A DNA stretch of 64,000 nt, taken from the NCBI RefSeq assembly GCF_900182745.1, contig NZ_FXTY01000001.1, forward strand, positions 558,001 to 622,000. The letters run 5' to 3'. Shown in pieces: positions 9,954 through 17,699 of the stretch. The position numbers and the translations under genes were made by a program. The notes below the pieces were generated by a model, which saw only the letters and a program-made list of their open reading frames with translations, had not been told where the DNA came from and did no database searches. Source of the stretch: Shimia sagamensis (GTDB taxonomy: Bacteria > Pseudomonadota > Alphaproteobacteria > Rhodobacterales > Rhodobacteraceae). Numbering within the stretch: the stretch's first letter is position 1; each line of letters begins with the position of its first letter.

Positions 9954-10388
9954 CTACTCTTCCAGTTTGAGACGCAATTCCCGCAGGATCGGGAGTGCGG
10001 CGCGCACCCGGTCATCACCCAATCGACTGACCATATCGTTGATGATCGGCTCCATGCTGGCCAAGGCCGCATCGCGCGCTTGCCGACCAGCAGGGCTGAT
10101 GGCAACCATTTTGCGGCGCGCATCGTCCCAATCTGGACGGATATGCACATATCCAGCTGTTTCCAGCTTGTGCAGTGTGTTGGTCATCGCACCGCGCGTG
10201 AGATGGAACGTCTTGGCAAGCTGAGCTGGACTGCGCTCAACATTTGAGCGGTCAAGATGATTGAGTACCGAAAAATGCGACAACTCCATGCCCTTGGGTA
10301 AAACTTTTGACAAACGGGAACGGGCGAGCTGATCCACCATCAGAATTTCGCCAAACAGCGTAATCGCCAAACCGCTTTTGTCGTTCAT
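9954..10388 (-). CDS. MarR-family transcriptional regulator
   Basis: The 144-residue protein has a winged helix-turn-helix at about 50-105: SPAQLAKTFHLTRGAMTNTL as recognition region, then DWDDARRKMVAISPAGR as the wing. MarR proteins are dimeric repressors that usually respond to small aromatic ligands. The ATG immediately follows the stop of the nitrilase-like gene, so it is likely co-transcribed with grxC and that gene. Target and ligand are unknown. Confidence 0.88.
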   Translation of the reverse strand: MNDKSGLAITLFGEILMVDQLARSRLSKVLPKGMELSHFSVLNHLDRSNVERSPAQLAKTFHLTRGAMTNTLHKLETAGYVHIRPDWDDARRKMVAISPAGRQARDAALASMEPIINDMVSRLGDDRVRAALPILRELRLKLEE

Positions 10389-11219
10389 TTAGGGCCCGCT
10401 AAAGTCTCGGTCATGTTGTAAGGACGGCACTTGCCTGCGGGCCTTCTGAACCAATGTCAGATCAATTTCAACAACAGTGACACCTAGGTCAGTGCCTGCA
10501 TCAGCCAAAACCTCGCCCCAAGGCGCCACAACCATGGAATGCCCATGGGTGCGCCGAGATTGCCCGCGAGACGCCGAGTGATTGCCAGTTTGTGCAGGCG
10601 CAATGACAAAACACCCGGTTTCTATGGCACGGGACCGCAGGAGAACCTCCCAATGGGCCGCGCCTGTGACATGAGAAAAGGCTGCTGGAACTGTCAGAAT
10701 CTCCGCCCCGGCTTGCGCAAGTGAGCGATGAAGATGCCCAAAGCGGACATCGTAACAGATAGATAAACCGAGTTTGCCAAACGGTGTTTCCGCGACAACG
10801 GCTTTGTTGCCTGGGCGATACCCATCTGATTCCCGATAGGTTTCTTCCGGCGACACATCCACATCAAACATATGGATCTTATCGTATCGCGCGACAATGT
10901 CGCCTTCGGAAGAAACAACAAACGACCGATTGGCAAAACGTCCGTCCGCATCCTGCGTCTTTAGGCCTAAGCTGCCAATCAGAAGCCAAATACCAAGCTC
11001 CGCACACAAATCGACCAGAGCCGCAAGAGTTGCGTCCTCAGCCTCTGACGTTAGCACCGCTTCTTGGTGCACACGACTTGTCGATAAGCAGTTCATCACT
11101 TCGGGCAAAAAGGCAAATTCTGCACCTTGGTCTTTTGCTTCACGCAACATTGCACCGGCTGTTGCCAAGTTCTCTTCGGGCAAATCCGATGAGTTCATTT
11201 GAAGCAAGGCCACACGCAT
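10389..11219 (-). CDS. Nitrilase-superfamily carbon-nitrogen hydrolase (Nit1-like amidase)
   Basis: The 276-residue protein has the Glu-Lys-Cys catalytic triad: E in FAFLPEVMN, K in YDKIHMFDVDV, and C in LSICYDVRFGHLHR. The phe/asp-rich motif around the Lys and the HWEVLLRSRAIE segment point to the Nit1/NitFhit branch, whose members include deaminated-glutathione amidase. Its position behind a glutaredoxin gene fits a role in glutathione or thiol housekeeping, as inference. ATG 11219 gives the usual MRVALLQMNS start; GTG 11225 is an alternative. It is 6 bases from grxC. Confidence 0.87.
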   Translation of the reverse strand: MRVALLQMNSSDLPEENLATAGAMLREAKDQGAEFAFLPEVMNCLSTSRVHQEAVLTSEAEDATLAALVDLCAELGIWLLIGSLGLKTQDADGRFANRSFVVSSEGDIVARYDKIHMFDVDVSPEETYRESDGYRPGNKAVVAETPFGKLGLSICYDVRFGHLHRSLAQAGAEILTVPAAFSHVTGAAHWEVLLRSRAIETGCFVIAPAQTGNHSASRGQSRRTHGHSMVVAPWGEVLADAGTDLGVTVVEIDLTLVQKARRQVPSLQHDRDFSGP

Positions 11220-11225
11220 GGTCAC

Positions 11226-11483
11226 TTAGGCCGCCAGTAGAGGATCGAGCTTTCCTGCCTGCTCTAGCGCATACAGGTCATCGCACCCACCAACATGCAC
11301 GTCGCCAATAAATATTTGCGGCACGGTACGGCCGCCATTTGCGCGGGTAATCATTTCCGGCTTGCGGTTCGGATCCTGCAAAACATCGATCTCGACAAAC
11401 GTGACGTTTTTCTGGGTCAGGAGCCGTTTGGCGGCGTGGCAAAACCCACAAAGTGGGCTGGTATAGATCTCAACCGGCATCAT
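11226..11483 (-). CDS. grxC: Glutaredoxin 3
   Basis: The 85-residue glutathione-dependent thiol oxidoreductase has the active site CGFC in YTSPLCGFCHAAK. It also has the TVPQIF cis-proline loop and the GGCDDLYAL helix that contact glutathione. ATG 11483 is chosen because AAAGGATG lies about 7 bases upstream; an in-frame ATG at 11519 would only add an atypical 12-residue leader. It sits between comF and the amidase gene in a compact minus-strand run. Confidence 0.93.
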   Translation of the reverse strand: MMPVEIYTSPLCGFCHAAKRLLTQKNVTFVEIDVLQDPNRKPEMITRANGGRTVPQIFIGDVHVGGCDDLYALEQAGKLDPLLAA

Positions 11484-11519
11484 TGCACATCCTTTTAATT
11501 TGGGTCGTTTGTCGGACAT

Positions 11520-12248
11520 TTAGGCAGGCTTTGCAACGCGCGCCAATGTCACGATAGACACTTCTTTGGCATTTGCCGTGAGACACGCCTCCGTTGCAGC
11601 CCGCAAAGTTGCACCACTGGTCAAAACATCGTCTACCAATAACACATTGGCACCAGTCATAACTGATGCACGCTTAGGATTTGCCTCGATCGCACCTTTC
11701 AGTTTCCGGGCACGCTCCGACCGATTCAACCCCTCCAAACTTCCGAAACCCTTTGTTCTCAAGAGAAGGTCTGGGCAAAAAGCACCTCCAGCTTCACTTG
11801 CTAACCTCTCCGCCAAAAGAGAGGCCTGATTGAACCGGCGCTGCAAAAACCGAAACCGATGCAGAGGGACGGGAGCGATGACATCCACTTTACTCAAAAG
11901 TGACTGAGCCGCATTAAAGAGCCACCGCCCAGCTGGGCGCGCAATTTCTGTCCGGTCGCCATGCTTGAACGCTAGGACGATTTGACGCCCCGCTGCTTCA
12001 TAAAGGAATGCTGAGCGTCCTTGCCGCCAAGGCGGCGGGTCACACAAGCAATCATCGCACACCACACGAATCTCGCCAGTATCAGCCGTGACAGGGCGAC
12101 CACAAACGTCACATACCACCGCTCCAATAAACGCTGTCTGCGCCCAACAATCCGCACAAAGACCAAAATCACTTTCCACCATGTGGCCACAGGCCACACA
12201 TCGTGGTGGGAACAAAAGGTGTATGGTGGTTTGAAACTTCGCCTTCAC
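11520..12248 (-). CDS. comF: ComF-family phosphoribosyltransferase-like protein
   Basis: The 242-residue protein has two CxxC zinc-binding pairs near the N-terminus (RCVACG and CDVCG, with partner pairs), the VDVIAPVPLHRFRFLQRRFNQ segment and the PRPP-binding loop VLLVDDVLTSGATL. ComF proteins take part in DNA uptake in competent bacteria; elsewhere the role is unclear. GTG 12248 fits the usual family N-terminus (LLFPPRCVACG). A TTG at 12272, preceded by GAGGG, would lengthen it by 8 residues and overlap the divergent gene. Confidence 0.88.
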   Translation of the reverse strand: MKAKFQTTIHLLFPPRCVACGHMVESDFGLCADCWAQTAFIGAVVCDVCGRPVTADTGEIRVVCDDCLCDPPPWRQGRSAFLYEAAGRQIVLAFKHGDRTEIARPAGRWLFNAAQSLLSKVDVIAPVPLHRFRFLQRRFNQASLLAERLASEAGGAFCPDLLLRTKGFGSLEGLNRSERARKLKGAIEANPKRASVMTGANVLLVDDVLTSGATLRAATEACLTANAKEVSIVTLARVAKPA

Positions 12249-12266
12249 CCGCCTATTGTCCGCAAC

Positions 12267-13085
12267 ATGCAAAACAACCCTCGCCTCACTGATACAAATA
12301 CCTTGCGACGCAACCGCGCGCGCGCCGATCTAACCACTGGAATGTTTCTGCACCAAGCGGCTATCACGGAGGTTCAGGATCGCCTCAACATGGTTAACAG
12401 AGAGTTTACGGCGCCAGCCGTTGTGACTGGGTTTCCTTCGGTTTGGAGCACTTGCCTGCCGAATGCCAAGTTGGTTTCCGATAAAGACACCTTAGATCTG
12501 CAAGCCCAAGGACATGATCTTGTAATACATGGCTTGGGGCTGCATTGGGCCAATGACCCTGTGGGGCAAGTTATCCAATGTCGACGTGCTTTAAAAGATG
12601 ACGGCCTCTGCCTTGTTGTCACTTTTGGCGGAAAGACACTTCATGAGCTGCGCGCGGCATTAGCACAAGCCGAGGTGGAAATCACAGGTGGCCTCTCTCC
12701 ACGCGTTGCACCGATGGGTGAAATTCGCGATCTTGGCGCACTTTTGCAGCGCGCCGGCTTAGCACTTCCAGTTGCCGACACTGTGTCCCTTAAAGTCACT
12801 TACGAAAACCTTTGGAGCTTGATGAAAGATCTCCGGGCGATGGGGGAGAGCAATGCGCTCCAGGATCGCTTGAGGCAACCAACCCGCCGCTCGGTTTTGA
12901 TCCGAGCCAGCGAAATCTACGTAGACAACTTCATGGAGGAAGGGCGCATTCCGGCGACCTTCGAATTGATCTTTCTCACTGGCTGGGCACCGGATGCCAG
13001 CCAGCCACAGCCGCTGCGCCCTGGCTCAGCAACAAACAGACTCGCAGACGCGCTATGCACGCCTGAAATCAAATTGCCCAAGTGA
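12267..13085 (+). CDS. BioC/NDUFAF5-like SAM-dependent methyltransferase-fold protein
   Basis: The 272-residue protein resembles the group annotated as BioC- or NDUFAF5-like in Alphaproteobacteria: RLTDTNTLRRNRARA at the N-terminus, then LVIHGLGLHWANDPVG and LVVTFGGKTLHELR. The usual glycine-rich SAM motif I is degenerate (TGFPSVWST), as in the NDUFAF5-like branch, a complex I assembly factor in mitochondria. It is divergent from comF with starts almost back to back, and its stop overlaps a possible GTG of hemH. Function is inferred. Confidence 0.72.
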   Translation: MQNNPRLTDTNTLRRNRARADLTTGMFLHQAAITEVQDRLNMVNREFTAPAVVTGFPSVWSTCLPNAKLVSDKDTLDLQAQGHDLVIHGLGLHWANDPVGQVIQCRRALKDDGLCLVVTFGGKTLHELRAALAQAEVEITGGLSPRVAPMGEIRDLGALLQRAGLALPVADTVSLKVTYENLWSLMKDLRAMGESNALQDRLRQPTRRSVLIRASEIYVDNFMEEGRIPATFELIFLTGWAPDASQPQPLRPGSATNRLADALCTPEIKLPK

Positions 13086-13108
13086 CTTACCTACACGGAC
13101 CACACCCC

Positions 13109-14161
13109 ATGACCCAAGCTACATGCCCGGCCCACGCCCCCAAAGACCACCCAAATGTGGCACGCGGAAAGACCGGCATTCTCCTCGCCAACCTCGGCAC
13201 TCCAGATGACTACAGCTATTGGCCAATGCGTCGATATTTGAGCGAGTTTCTGTCAGACAAAAGGGTAATCGACTACCCGTCTTGGAAATGGCAACCACTG
13301 TTGCAACTGATCATCCTGACCAAACGGCCGTTTTCAAGCGGAGAAGCCTATGAGTCCATTTGGGACAAGGAACGAGGTGAAAGCCCGTTGATGGTGATCA
13401 CCAAGGAGCAAACAGCCAAGATTGCGTCAGCCATGAAAGAAAAACATGGTGAACAGGTTATGGTGGATTTCTGTATGCGCTATGGCAACCCTTCAACCAT
13501 CTCGAAAGTACGCAAAATGGTGGCCGCGGGTTGTGAACGGATCCTGTTTTTTCCGCTTTATCCGCAATACGCCGGAGCCACGTCCGCAACCGCTAACGAC
13601 CAATTTTTTCGGGCTTTGATGGAAGAAAAATGGCAGCCGGCCGCGCGCACTGTGCCGGCTTACTTTGATCACCCAACCTACATCGATGCCTTGGCCAAGT
13701 CGGTAGAAGATGCCTATGCCAAAGCCGAGAAACGCCCTGACCTTTTGGTTGTTTCTTACCACGGTATGCCAAAGCGATACTTGCAAGAAGGCGATCCGTA
13801 TCATTGCCAATGCCAGAAAACCACGCGCCTGCTGAAGCAACGGTTGGGTTGGGATGACACTGAGATTTGTTCAACCTTCCAATCACAGTTTGGACCTGAA
13901 GATTGGTTGCGCCCCTATACCGTTGAAGAAGTTGCCCGCCTAGCCAAAGAAGACGGCAAGACCAATATCGCGGTGATTGCACCTGCGTTCTCAGCTGATT
14001 GCATCGAAACATTGGAAGAGATCAACGAGGAAATCAAAGAGAGCTTTGAGGACGCTGGCGGCAAGGATTTTCTCTATGTTCCCTGCCTGAACTCTGACAC
14101 TTCGCACATCACAGCACTTTGCCAGATTATTGGTGAGAACCTTGGAGGTTGGGTGAAATAA
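13109..14161 (+). CDS. hemH: Ferrochelatase
   Basis: The 350-residue enzyme inserts ferrous iron into protoporphyrin IX, the last step of haem synthesis. It has LLANLGTPDDYSYWPMRRYL at the N-terminus, FPLYPQYAGATSAT, the metal-site histidine in VVSYHGMPKRY, and the acid-rich IAPAFSADCIETLEEI. A CxC motif (YHCQCQKT) lies at about 246. ATG 13109 is chosen; GTG 13082, which overlaps the preceding stop, is possible. Confidence 0.96.
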   Translation: MTQATCPAHAPKDHPNVARGKTGILLANLGTPDDYSYWPMRRYLSEFLSDKRVIDYPSWKWQPLLQLIILTKRPFSSGEAYESIWDKERGESPLMVITKEQTAKIASAMKEKHGEQVMVDFCMRYGNPSTISKVRKMVAAGCERILFFPLYPQYAGATSATANDQFFRALMEEKWQPAARTVPAYFDHPTYIDALAKSVEDAYAKAEKRPDLLVVSYHGMPKRYLQEGDPYHCQCQKTTRLLKQRLGWDDTEICSTFQSQFGPEDWLRPYTVEEVARLAKEDGKTNIAVIAPAFSADCIETLEEINEEIKESFEDAGGKDFLYVPCLNSDTSHITALCQIIGENLGGWVK

Positions 14162-14212
14162 CTCAACCACAACTCCCTGCCTCACTAAGATTCGACAGGG
14201 CATAAAAAAACA

Positions 14213-14239
14213 AAAAGGCGGAGCATTGCTCCGCCTTTT
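14213..14239. terminator. Bidirectional rho-independent terminator after hemH
   Basis: AAAAGGCGGAGC-ATT-GCTCCGCCTTTT is a 12-bp perfect stem with a 3-base loop and A/T runs on both flanks. It lies between hemH and the convergent small membrane-peptide gene and can stop both. Confidence 0.9.
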
Positions 14240-14265
14240 CGCATATCAGATCGCTTTAGAGCGAC

Positions 14266-14448
14266 TTAGGATGCAGCTGCAGCCGCGGCCACGATGACCA
14301 GCAGCAGAAGCGGAACCCAAACGTCATTGCCAGAGCTACCAGCAGCTTCTTCGATCACAACAGGTTCAACAACCGGATCGGCCATGGAGCCCGCGAACGC
14401 GGTGGAAGCAGCAGCAGTCAGAGCAGCAGCGAGAACGAGTTTCTTCAT
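14266..14448 (-). CDS. Small Ala-rich exported or membrane peptide, 60 residues
   Basis: MKKLVLAAALTAAASTAFAG is a classical signal peptide. A short acidic linker (DPVVEPVVIEEA) and a C-terminal hydrophobic segment (VWVPLLLLVIVAAAAAAS) follow. The start has GGAGGAT 5 bases upstream. A peptide of this layout convergent with hemH is something I recognise from other Rhodobacterales, always without function. Likely inner-membrane anchored with the short domain in the periplasm. Confidence 0.75.
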   Translation of the reverse strand: MKKLVLAAALTAAASTAFAGSMADPVVEPVVIEEAAGSSGNDVWVPLLLLVIVAAAAAAS

Positions 14449-14593
14449 AATATCCTCCAGAATTCGCTTGCCACCATAACAATGAGGGCGATGACAAGCA
14501 CCCAAGACTTACCTCGTGAAATGTCTAAACAGCAAAATGTCGGTTTTGCAAACCCAAGATTGCCGATAGCCACCTACCAAGGTCGAAATGTCG

Positions 14594-15190
14594 TCAAATT
14601 AGCAACACTTGCGTGCCCACTTTTGTCAACGAAAACAATTCGGAGATGTGTTCATTGTACAGTCCGATACACCCATTGGAGGAACGACGGCCAATTTTGC
14701 GAGTGTCGTGCGTCCCGTGAATTCGGTAATAGGTCCAACTCAAATAAAGCGCGTGGGTTCCCAACGGGTTATCCGGACCAGGCCCAACATAATCCGGCCA
14801 TTCCGGATTGCGCTTCTTCATCGACGGCGTTGGCCGCCAGCTTGGCCCGTCAACCTTGCGAACCACCTTGGTTCGACCCCGGCGTGTAAGATCCTCAGTC
14901 AGAGGCACTGATGTTGGGTATAGTTTGTACACCGACTCATCTTCGGACCAGTAGTGCAACGCACGTGAAGTAACGTCCACAAGAACGGCGCCATTTCTGA
15001 GGTTATCAAAGTAAGGTGCCCAATCCAAAGAGCGAAAACTCGAGATATTGCGGACCACAATGTCATCCAGATCGCGTTCGACCTCTGTGGTTCCGGTCTC
15101 GGTTTGCGCAATTGCCGGCGCGCTCAAAAAAGCCGCGCCGCTTGCCATAAAGGCACGACGACCAAGTTTCTTAGACCGATCAACAGCCAT
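14594..15190 (-). CDS. L,D-transpeptidase (YkuD domain), exported
   Basis: The 198-residue protein has a Tat-like signal (GRRAFMASGAAFLSAPAIA) and a YkuD catalytic domain: HGTHDTRKIG with the catalytic His and SSNGCIGLYN with the catalytic Cys. Such enzymes make 3-3 peptidoglycan cross-links or attach proteins to peptidoglycan. ATG 15190 has CTGGAGGA upstream; an in-frame start at 15223 would put residues before the signal. It is divergent from the CAP lipoprotein gene. Confidence 0.88.
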   Translation of the reverse strand: MAVDRSKKLGRRAFMASGAAFLSAPAIAQTETGTTEVERDLDDIVVRNISSFRSLDWAPYFDNLRNGAVLVDVTSRALHYWSEDESVYKLYPTSVPLTEDLTRRGRTKVVRKVDGPSWRPTPSMKKRNPEWPDYVGPGPDNPLGTHALYLSWTYYRIHGTHDTRKIGRRSSNGCIGLYNEHISELFSLTKVGTQVLLI

Positions 15191-15356
15191 TTGTTCCTCC
15201 AGAACCCACAAGTATAAGACCACACAATCATATGGCCGGAATGCCGCAGTCGCAAATCAATCAAGCGCGAAAGAGCAATGTCACGCCGATGTGGGTTTTC
15301 ATGGCAACGTTGGAGAGGTAGGACTCTTTCAATCAATTTTTCGGGACGGAAACACA

Positions 15357-15872
15357 ATGCGCGTAATTGTTCTTTTGCTTGTAGCAGCTTTTGGTTTGGT
15401 AGCCTGCGGTCCAGGCGGGTCCAGCACAAAGCAATACAAGATTTCCGCCAACAGCACGTCCCGAGTGCAATATCAGGTATTGGATTCCATCAACGCACTG
15501 CGGGCAGCAGGGGGCGCGCCAGCGGTCGAATTGAATGGGCAACTGAACGCGGCGGCGGCTACACACTCTCGCGATATGTCCCTCCAAAATCGACCTTGGC
15601 ACTTTGGTTCAGACGGGTCCTCACCTTTGGACCGCGTCGCACGCGTTGGCTATTCCGGTGCCCTTGTAGGAGAAACCATCAGTGAGACCTACGAATCAGA
15701 AGTGGAAACGTTGGCCGCGTGGATGCAACAAGACGACACGCGTGCGGTGATCTTGGACCCCAAAGCCCAGGACATGGGATTTGCTTGGTTCCAAGAAGGC
15801 AGTGGGAAAATCTGGTGGACGCTGGTGATGGGCAAACGCAACGTTGTGCAGATGGCCGATTTTCAGGGATAG
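15357..15872 (+). CDS. CAP/SCP-domain lipoprotein
   Basis: The 171-residue protein has a lipoprotein signal with lipobox LVAC (Cys 20). A CAP domain follows, as in YkwD-like bacterial proteins: LDSINALRAAGGAPAVELNG, THSRDMS with the first His, RVGYSGALVGETI and the C-terminal WWTLVMG. Bacterial CAP proteins are of uncertain activity, often linked to the cell envelope. Its 3' end overlaps the convergent L,D-transpeptidase gene by 10 bases. Confidence 0.85.
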   Translation: MRVIVLLLVAAFGLVACGPGGSSTKQYKISANSTSRVQYQVLDSINALRAAGGAPAVELNGQLNAAAATHSRDMSLQNRPWHFGSDGSSPLDRVARVGYSGALVGETISETYESEVETLAAWMQQDDTRAVILDPKAQDMGFAWFQEGSGKIWWTLVMGKRNVVQMADFQG

Positions 15873-16360
15873 ATTGAGATAACCGTGCCGTTATTCACCA
15901 TGGCATAGATCTCTCGAATTTCACGATCCGTGACCGCAATACAGCCCGCGGTCCAATCATTCTTGCCGTCACGATATTTCTTTGGCCGGCCATGAATAAA
16001 GATGTCGCCACCTGGAGATTTCCCCAAAGACGCGGCATGTGATCGGTCAACGTTATTGGGGTACGACACGCCAATCGAGAGGTAGAACTGGCTGTTGGGG
16101 TTGCGACGGTCGATATAATAGTCACCCTCCGGTGTTTTGCCATCGCCTTCCACTTGCTTGTGACCAACGGGTTGGAAGCCGAGGTGCATGTCATACGATT
16201 TCAAAACTTCGTTGTGGTGCATGAGGTAAATTTTGCGTTGTTCCTTAAACACAGCAACACGGGTCACTTCTGGACCGTTGTATGACATAAATTTGCTGGA
16301 ACAGCTCGCCAAGCCAAATGTCAAAACCGCAAGCAACAAAGCGGAAAACAAACGCATCAT
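15863..16360 (-). CDS. L,D-transpeptidase family lipoprotein
   Basis: The 165-residue protein has a lipobox (GLASC) after the signal peptide, then a compact YkuD domain: GDGKTPEGDYYID, the catalytic His in IFIHGRP, and the Cys in DWTAGCIAVTDREI. It probably acts on peptidoglycan from the outer face of the inner membrane or the inner face of the outer membrane. AAGGA lies upstream of the ATGATG start. It is the second L,D-transpeptidase within 2 kb, the two flanking a CAP lipoprotein. Confidence 0.88.
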   Translation of the reverse strand: MMRLFSALLLAVLTFGLASCSSKFMSYNGPEVTRVAVFKEQRKIYLMHHNEVLKSYDMHLGFQPVGHKQVEGDGKTPEGDYYIDRRNPNSQFYLSIGVSYPNNVDRSHAASLGKSPGGDIFIHGRPKKYRDGKNDWTAGCIAVTDREIREIYAMVNNGTVISIYP

Positions 16361-16446
16361 TCAGGTCCTTTTTGTACCACTGCCTCTTTTTGAGGGCTTT
16401 TAACATATTGAGGCAATTTTGACCTCTCACGGCTGCGTGATAGCAG

Positions 16447-17661
16447 CTATTTCCGAACAAACCTTGAAGCCAACTCCACATGCGAAGACCAGCGGAACTG
16501 ATCGACGGCTTGCACCCAATCGAGGTGATAACCGGCCTTGATCAAAGTTGCTGCATCACGGGCAAATGTCACTGGGTTGCAAGAGACATAGGCGATCTCA
16601 GACAAGTTGGACCTGGCCAGTTCTGCAACTTGGGCTTCAGCCCCAGCGCGTGGTGGATCGATCACCGCAAAATCATACTTAAGATCTTCAGAAACAAGGG
16701 GATTTCGGAACAAATCACGGGCTTCCACTTGAACCGGCTTGAGCCCTTGCGCCATGCGCCAACCAGCGTCCATAGCGTCAACCATCGCCTTGTCGCCTTC
16801 CACACCGCGCATGCGGTAGGTCATGGCCAACGGCAAAGTAAATGTCCCGCTCCCTGCGAATAGGTCAATTCCGGACTCGCCCTGAGTGATGGCCTCCTTG
16901 ATCGCATTCAGAAGGGCTGTCTCGCCCTCTAGGGTTGCTTGTAGAAAAGCACCAGGCGGAGGCACCACAGACGCAGAGCCAAAACTCTGCGCTGGCACAG
17001 CACGTGTTGCGACCACTTCGCCATCCCATGTCAGACGCGCCAATTTAAAGCGCTCCACTTCTTGGGCTAGTCGGGCCAACAGCGGTCCATCCAAAGGTTT
17101 TCCACCGACAACGGCCATGTCTATGCCGGCGTCAGACAACGTGACTGTGGCGCTGATTTCCCCCTTGCGAGATGAGGCGATTTGGCAGAGTTGCAAAATG
17201 ACTTCACGGGCAGGAAGCAAATCTGGGTGCAGCAGCTGACAATCCGGGATCTCGACAATCACATCCGAAGCCCGCGCATGGAACCCCACCAAAGCCGCCT
17301 TTTTCGTGCGTCGCGCAGATAAAACAGCGCGGCGACGGGACTTTGGTGGTGAGGTCAAAACAGGGCGCAAATCGGTTTCCAATCCCTGCGCCGCAAGTGC
17401 TTGCCGAACAACCTCGACCTTCCAATCCGCCAAAAAATCATCCGACGCATGTTGCAACTGGCAACCACCGCAGGATTTGAAATGACGGCACGGGGCTTTC
17501 ACGCGGTGCTCGGATGGCGTCACAACCCGCATATTGGTCAATCGGTTGCCGTCGAGATCTCCCTCCACGGTTTCTCCGGGTAGGGTCAACGGGACATAAA
17601 GGGGGCCGTCGGCGATTCCATCACCGTGCAGACCCAAACGCTGGATATCAATCTGGCTCAT
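16447..17661 (-). CDS. 23S rRNA (uracil-5-)-methyltransferase family protein (RlmD/TrmA class)
   Basis: The 404-residue protein begins with a TRAM-like RNA-binding domain (GLHGDGIADGPLYVP). An iron-sulfur cluster motif follows (PCRHFKSCGGCQLQH, about 58-72). Next come the SAM site DLFAGSGTFTLPLA, the DPPRAGA motif and the catalytic Cys in VSCNPVTFARD. These define m5U methyltransferases of the RlmC/RlmD/TrmA group; which uracil is modified cannot be told. The start codon lies at the end of a perfect hairpin (17660-17688). Confidence 0.88.
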   Translation of the reverse strand: MSQIDIQRLGLHGDGIADGPLYVPLTLPGETVEGDLDGNRLTNMRVVTPSEHRVKAPCRHFKSCGGCQLQHASDDFLADWKVEVVRQALAAQGLETDLRPVLTSPPKSRRRAVLSARRTKKAALVGFHARASDVIVEIPDCQLLHPDLLPAREVILQLCQIASSRKGEISATVTLSDAGIDMAVVGGKPLDGPLLARLAQEVERFKLARLTWDGEVVATRAVPAQSFGSASVVPPPGAFLQATLEGETALLNAIKEAITQGESGIDLFAGSGTFTLPLAMTYRMRGVEGDKAMVDAMDAGWRMAQGLKPVQVEARDLFRNPLVSEDLKYDFAVIDPPRAGAEAQVAELARSNLSEIAYVSCNPVTFARDAATLIKAGYHLDWVQAVDQFRWSSHVELASRFVRK

Positions 17662-17688
17662 GCCCGTCCCTTAGTGGGGGACGGGCAT
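17660..17688 (-). promoter_or_regulatory. Hairpin enclosing the start codon and ribosome-binding site of the methyltransferase gene
   Basis: On the minus strand ATGCCCGTCCC pairs perfectly with GGGACGGGCAT (11 bp, 7-base loop). The right arm contains the GGGA ribosome-binding site and the first two bases of the start codon. The left arm begins a five-codon ORF, ATGCCCGTCCCCCAC then TAA. There is no T-tract after it, so it is a poor terminator for the upstream ABC gene and could instead control translation. Confidence 0.55.
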
Positions 17689-17699
17689 AAGGTCAAATT

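Noticed and set aside
15048-15356. Longer N-terminus for the CAP lipoprotein
   Set aside because: The extra residues overlap the divergent L,D-transpeptidase gene and would hide the lipoprotein signal, which starts cleanly at 15357.
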